Below are positions 6,190 through 7,093 of a stretch of DNA of 7,093 nucleotides, piece after piece. Location of the stretch: positions 1-7,093 of the forward strand of contig JBIKSI010000155.1 of the NCBI GenBank assembly GCA_044348665.1, written 5' to 3'. Made by a program: the position numbers and the translations under genes. The notes below the pieces were generated by a model. It did no database searches. It had not been told where the DNA came from and was given only the letters and a program-made list of their open reading frames with translations. Each line of letters begins with the position of its first letter. The stretch's first letter is position 1. The DNA is from M2408 sp044348665. Lineage in GTDB: Bacteria > Bacteroidota > Bacteroidia > Flavobacteriales_D > Crocinitomicaceae.

Positions 6190-6197
6190 TACTTTTG
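6190..6197 (+). promoter_or_regulatory. TAnnTTTG -7 box in front of hup
   Basis: TACTTTTG on the + strand matches the -7 consensus exactly and lies 43 bases before the hup ATG, giving a leader of roughly 35-40 AT-rich bases without a Shine-Dalgarno. No clear -33 TTTG is visible upstream, where the sequence is a run of T and A. Confidence 0.6.
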
Positions 6198-6240
6198 TGG
6201 CTGGAAATCAAATTATTATTAAATATTAAAATCAAACAAA

Positions 6241-6531
6241 ATGACAAAGGCAGATATCGTTGCTGAAATCGCGACAGAAACTGGATTGGAAAAACAAGAA
6301 GTATTAAAAACGGTTGAAACTTTCATGACTACGATTAAAAATTCAATCACAAAAGGTGAAAACGTTTATTTGAGAGGATTTGGAAGTTTTATCGTGAAAG
6401 AAAGAGCTGAAAAAACAGGAAGAAATATTTCTGCAAAAACAACAATTATCATTCCAGCGCACAACATTCCAGCATTCAAGCCTGCAAAAACTTTTGTTGA
6501 GGAGGTTAAAAACAAAGTTATTTCAAAATAA
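6241..6531 (+). CDS. hup: HU-family DNA-binding protein
   Basis: This is a 96-residue nucleoid protein of the HU/IHF family, acting as a dimer that bends and compacts DNA. The helical N-terminal half begins M-T-K-A-D-I-V-A-E-I-A and continues through E-T-F-M-T-T-I-K. It is followed by the core G-E-N-V-Y-L-R-G-F-G-S-F (39-50), the DNA-binding arm R-A-E-K-T-G-R-N (55-62) and the return strand P-A-H-N-I-P-A-F-K-P-A-K-T-F (72-85). The length is within the usual 90-100. Residue 63, the tip proline that intercalates into DNA in E. coli HU, is Ile here. HU and IHF subunits cannot be separated firmly from sequence alone, so hup is a family-level symbol. The start ATG lies in the context atcaaacaaaATG. 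The gene is divergent from mutY and ends 54 bases before an intrinsic terminator. Confidence 0.93.
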   Translation: MTKADIVAEIATETGLEKQEVLKTVETFMTTIKNSITKGENVYLRGFGSFIVKERAEKTGRNISAKTTIIIPAHNIPAFKPAKTFVEEVKNKVISK

Positions 6532-6577
6532 TTTTCTTTTTTTGATTGAAAATAGTGTCTATTTGAATTGAAATACA

Positions 6578-6585
6578 TATCTTTG
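6578..6585 (+). promoter_or_regulatory. TAnnTTTG -7 box for the bS22-like gene
   Basis: TATCTTTG matches the -7 consensus exactly. Transcription would start near 6590-6593, giving a leader of about 80 bases. A TTTG at 6562-6565 is only 12 bases upstream, too close for a standard -33. The box directly abuts the left arm of the hup terminator. Confidence 0.55.
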
Positions 6586-6619
6586 CACTCCCTTTGTAAA
6601 AAATGGGAGTGTTTTTTTT
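6586..6619 (+). terminator. Intrinsic terminator after hup
   Basis: CACTCCC (6586-6592) pairs perfectly with GGGAGTG (6605-6611) around a 12-base loop, followed at once by eight T (6612-6619). It lies 54 bases after the hup stop and is on the correct strand to end its transcript. Its left arm coincides with the predicted transcription start of the next gene. Confidence 0.85.
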
Positions 6620-6670
6620 CACTACGATTCAAAACACCTTAAAATTGTTTAACATTTAAAATCATATATT

Positions 6671-6763
6671 ATGCCAAGCGGTAAAAAAAGAAAAAGACAT
6701 AAAATGGCTACGCACAAGCGTAAGAAAAGACTTAGAAAAAATCGTCATAAAAAGAAAAAATAA
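6671..6763 (+). CDS. 30-aa basic ribosomal-protein-like peptide (bS22/COX24-C type)
   Basis: The frame encodes 30 residues, of which 18 are Lys or Arg and 3 are His. It starts M-P-S-G-K-K-R-K-R-H-K-M and ends in K-K-K-K. The pattern KKRKRHKM...HKRKKRLRKNR lines up well with the small ribosomal protein bS22 of mycobacteria (KKRRKRM...HRKLLRRTR-type) and with the C-terminal domain of mitochondrial AURKAIP1/COX24 (mS38), which sits in the small subunit near the decoding region. I therefore infer a small-subunit ribosomal protein, but the alignment is by eye and basic composition inflates similarity. The ATG at 6671 is preferred; an internal Met at residue 12 would discard the conserved start. 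The gene has its own upstream promoter box and a strong terminator 18 bases downstream, so it appears to be a separate short transcript between hup and rng. It is short enough to be missed by gene callers. Confidence 0.85.
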   Translation: MPSGKKRKRHKMATHKRKKRLRKNRHKKKK

Positions 6764-6770
6764 TTTCTAA

Positions 6771-6800
6771 TTGATATTAGTGAATAACTTAGTAGATTTC
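6771..6800 (+). promoter_or_regulatory. Possible weak promoter for rng inside the terminator
   Basis: TTG at 6771-6773 is followed after 19 bases by TAGATTTC at 6793-6800, which matches TAnnTTTG except at the last base. The start site would fall near 6806, inside the right arm of the downstream hairpin and about 35 bases before the rng ATG. The imperfect box makes this tentative. Confidence 0.25.
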
Positions 6801-6820
6801 TGCTAAGTTATTCTTTTTTT
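6782..6820 (+). terminator. Strong intrinsic terminator after the bS22-like gene
   Basis: GAATAACTTAG (6782-6792) pairs perfectly with CTAAGTTATTC (6803-6813). The stem can be extended inward by a G-U and two Watson-Crick pairs to leave a 4-base loop. Seven T follow (6814-6820). It ends 20 bases before the rng start codon. Confidence 0.85.
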
Positions 6821-6840
6821 AACGTCTTAATATTCGCTTC

Positions 6841-7093
6841 ATGAATTTAGAACTAATTGTTGATTCCAGATCAAATGGAATTTGGTTAGCTCTGTTGCGT
6901 GATGGCAAACTTATTGAATTACACGAAGAACAAGGGAATAATGAATTCGCCGTTGGTGACATTTACCTTGGAAAAGTGAGAAAAATCGTACCAAGTTTAA
7001 ACGCAGCTTTCGTTGATGTTGGTTACGAAAAAGATGCCTTTTTACATTATTTAGATTTAGGTCCTCAATTTAATTCTTTACATAAGTTTACTA
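6841..7093 (+). CDS. rng: Ribonuclease E/G family protein, 3' end outside window
   Basis: The first 84 codons of a longer gene are present. The beginning M-N-L-E-L-I-V-D-S-R is followed by I-W-L-A-L-L-R-D-G-K-L-I-E-L-H, then the S1 RNA-binding part G-D-I-Y-L-G-K-V-R (39-47), P-S-L-N-A-A-F-V-D-V-G (51-61) and K-D-A-F-L-H-Y-L-D-L-G (64-74). This is the standard N-terminus of Rne/Rng endoribonucleases, which cleave single-stranded AU-rich RNA in mRNA decay and 16S/5S rRNA maturation. The catalytic Mg2+-binding Asp residues and the Zn-link lie beyond the window. The bacteroidotal single-copy member is usually called RNase G-like or CafA; E versus G cannot be settled from this part. The ATG at 6841 gives the family start. 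Its position next to a ribosomal-protein-like gene fits a role in ribosome or RNA metabolism. Confidence 0.93.
   Translation, partial: MNLELIVDSRSNGIWLALLRDGKLIELHEEQGNNEFAVGDIYLGKVRKIVPSLNAAFVDVGYEKDAFLHYLDLGPQFNSLHKFT

Noticed and set aside
6134..6247. N-terminal extension of MutY by 38 residues to a start at 6247
   Set aside because: The added residues resemble no MutY N-terminus, are translated from the promoter region, and would overlap the start of hup. The ATG at 6133 gives the conserved beginning.
6366..6632. Minus-strand 88-codon frame opposite hup
   Set aside because: It is antisense to a well-supported HU gene and its start lies beyond a terminator T-run. No domain is recognisable.
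1..7093. A defence island, prophage, insertion sequence, CRISPR array, tRNA or rRNA
   Set aside because: No transposase, integrase, spacer-repeat pattern, nuclease-helicase module or tRNA-like cloverleaf was seen on either strand. The genes are conserved housekeeping, motility and membrane genes.

Overview
This AT-rich window looks like chromosome of a member of the Bacteroidota, most likely class Flavobacteriia (a Flavobacterium-type genome). The evidence is the presence of the gliding genes gldE and gldD, the order rng / small basic ribosomal-type gene / HU / mutY (divergent) / ssb / gldE / gldD / yaaA, promoter -7 boxes of the Bacteroidota form TAnnTTTG, and start codons in A-rich contexts without clear Shine-Dalgarno sequences. 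The species cannot be named from this alone.

Left part (1-1576, + strand): four tightly packed small membrane-protein genes. The first is cut by the window edge and the second is unassigned. The third is a DUF4190/'CCC motif'-type protein and the fourth a DUF2752 protein with its CPGCGxQR signature. Spacings of 2, 11 and 0 bases suggest one transcript. Their function is unknown.

Intergenic part (1577-1925): about 350 bases with no gene, but with an 18-bp perfect palindrome, a decayed nested inverted-repeat element, and a run of degenerate 7-8-base tandem repeats. It separates two convergent transcription units.

Middle part (1926-6133, - strand): mutY (adenine glycosylase), then a compact ssb-gldE-gldD-yaaA unit. 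This unit has a good TAnnTTTG box in front of ssb, a 9-base ssb/gldE gap, a 17-base gldE/gldD overlap and a 17-base gldD/yaaA gap. It therefore joins DNA replication/repair (SSB), gliding motility/type IX secretion (GldE membrane protein, GldD lipoprotein) and peroxide-stress protection (YaaA).

Right part (6134-7093, + strand): a divergent mutY/hup promoter region built on an inverted repeat, then an HU-family gene, a 30-codon very basic ribosomal-protein-like gene (bS22/COX24-C type) and the beginning of an RNase E/G gene. Two intrinsic terminators separate these. At least the first overlaps a promoter, so that the new transcript would lack the upstream half of the hairpin.

I see no defence system, prophage, insertion sequence, CRISPR array or RNA gene. 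The genes are a conserved flavobacterial block, and the less ordinary signals are in the intergenic regions.
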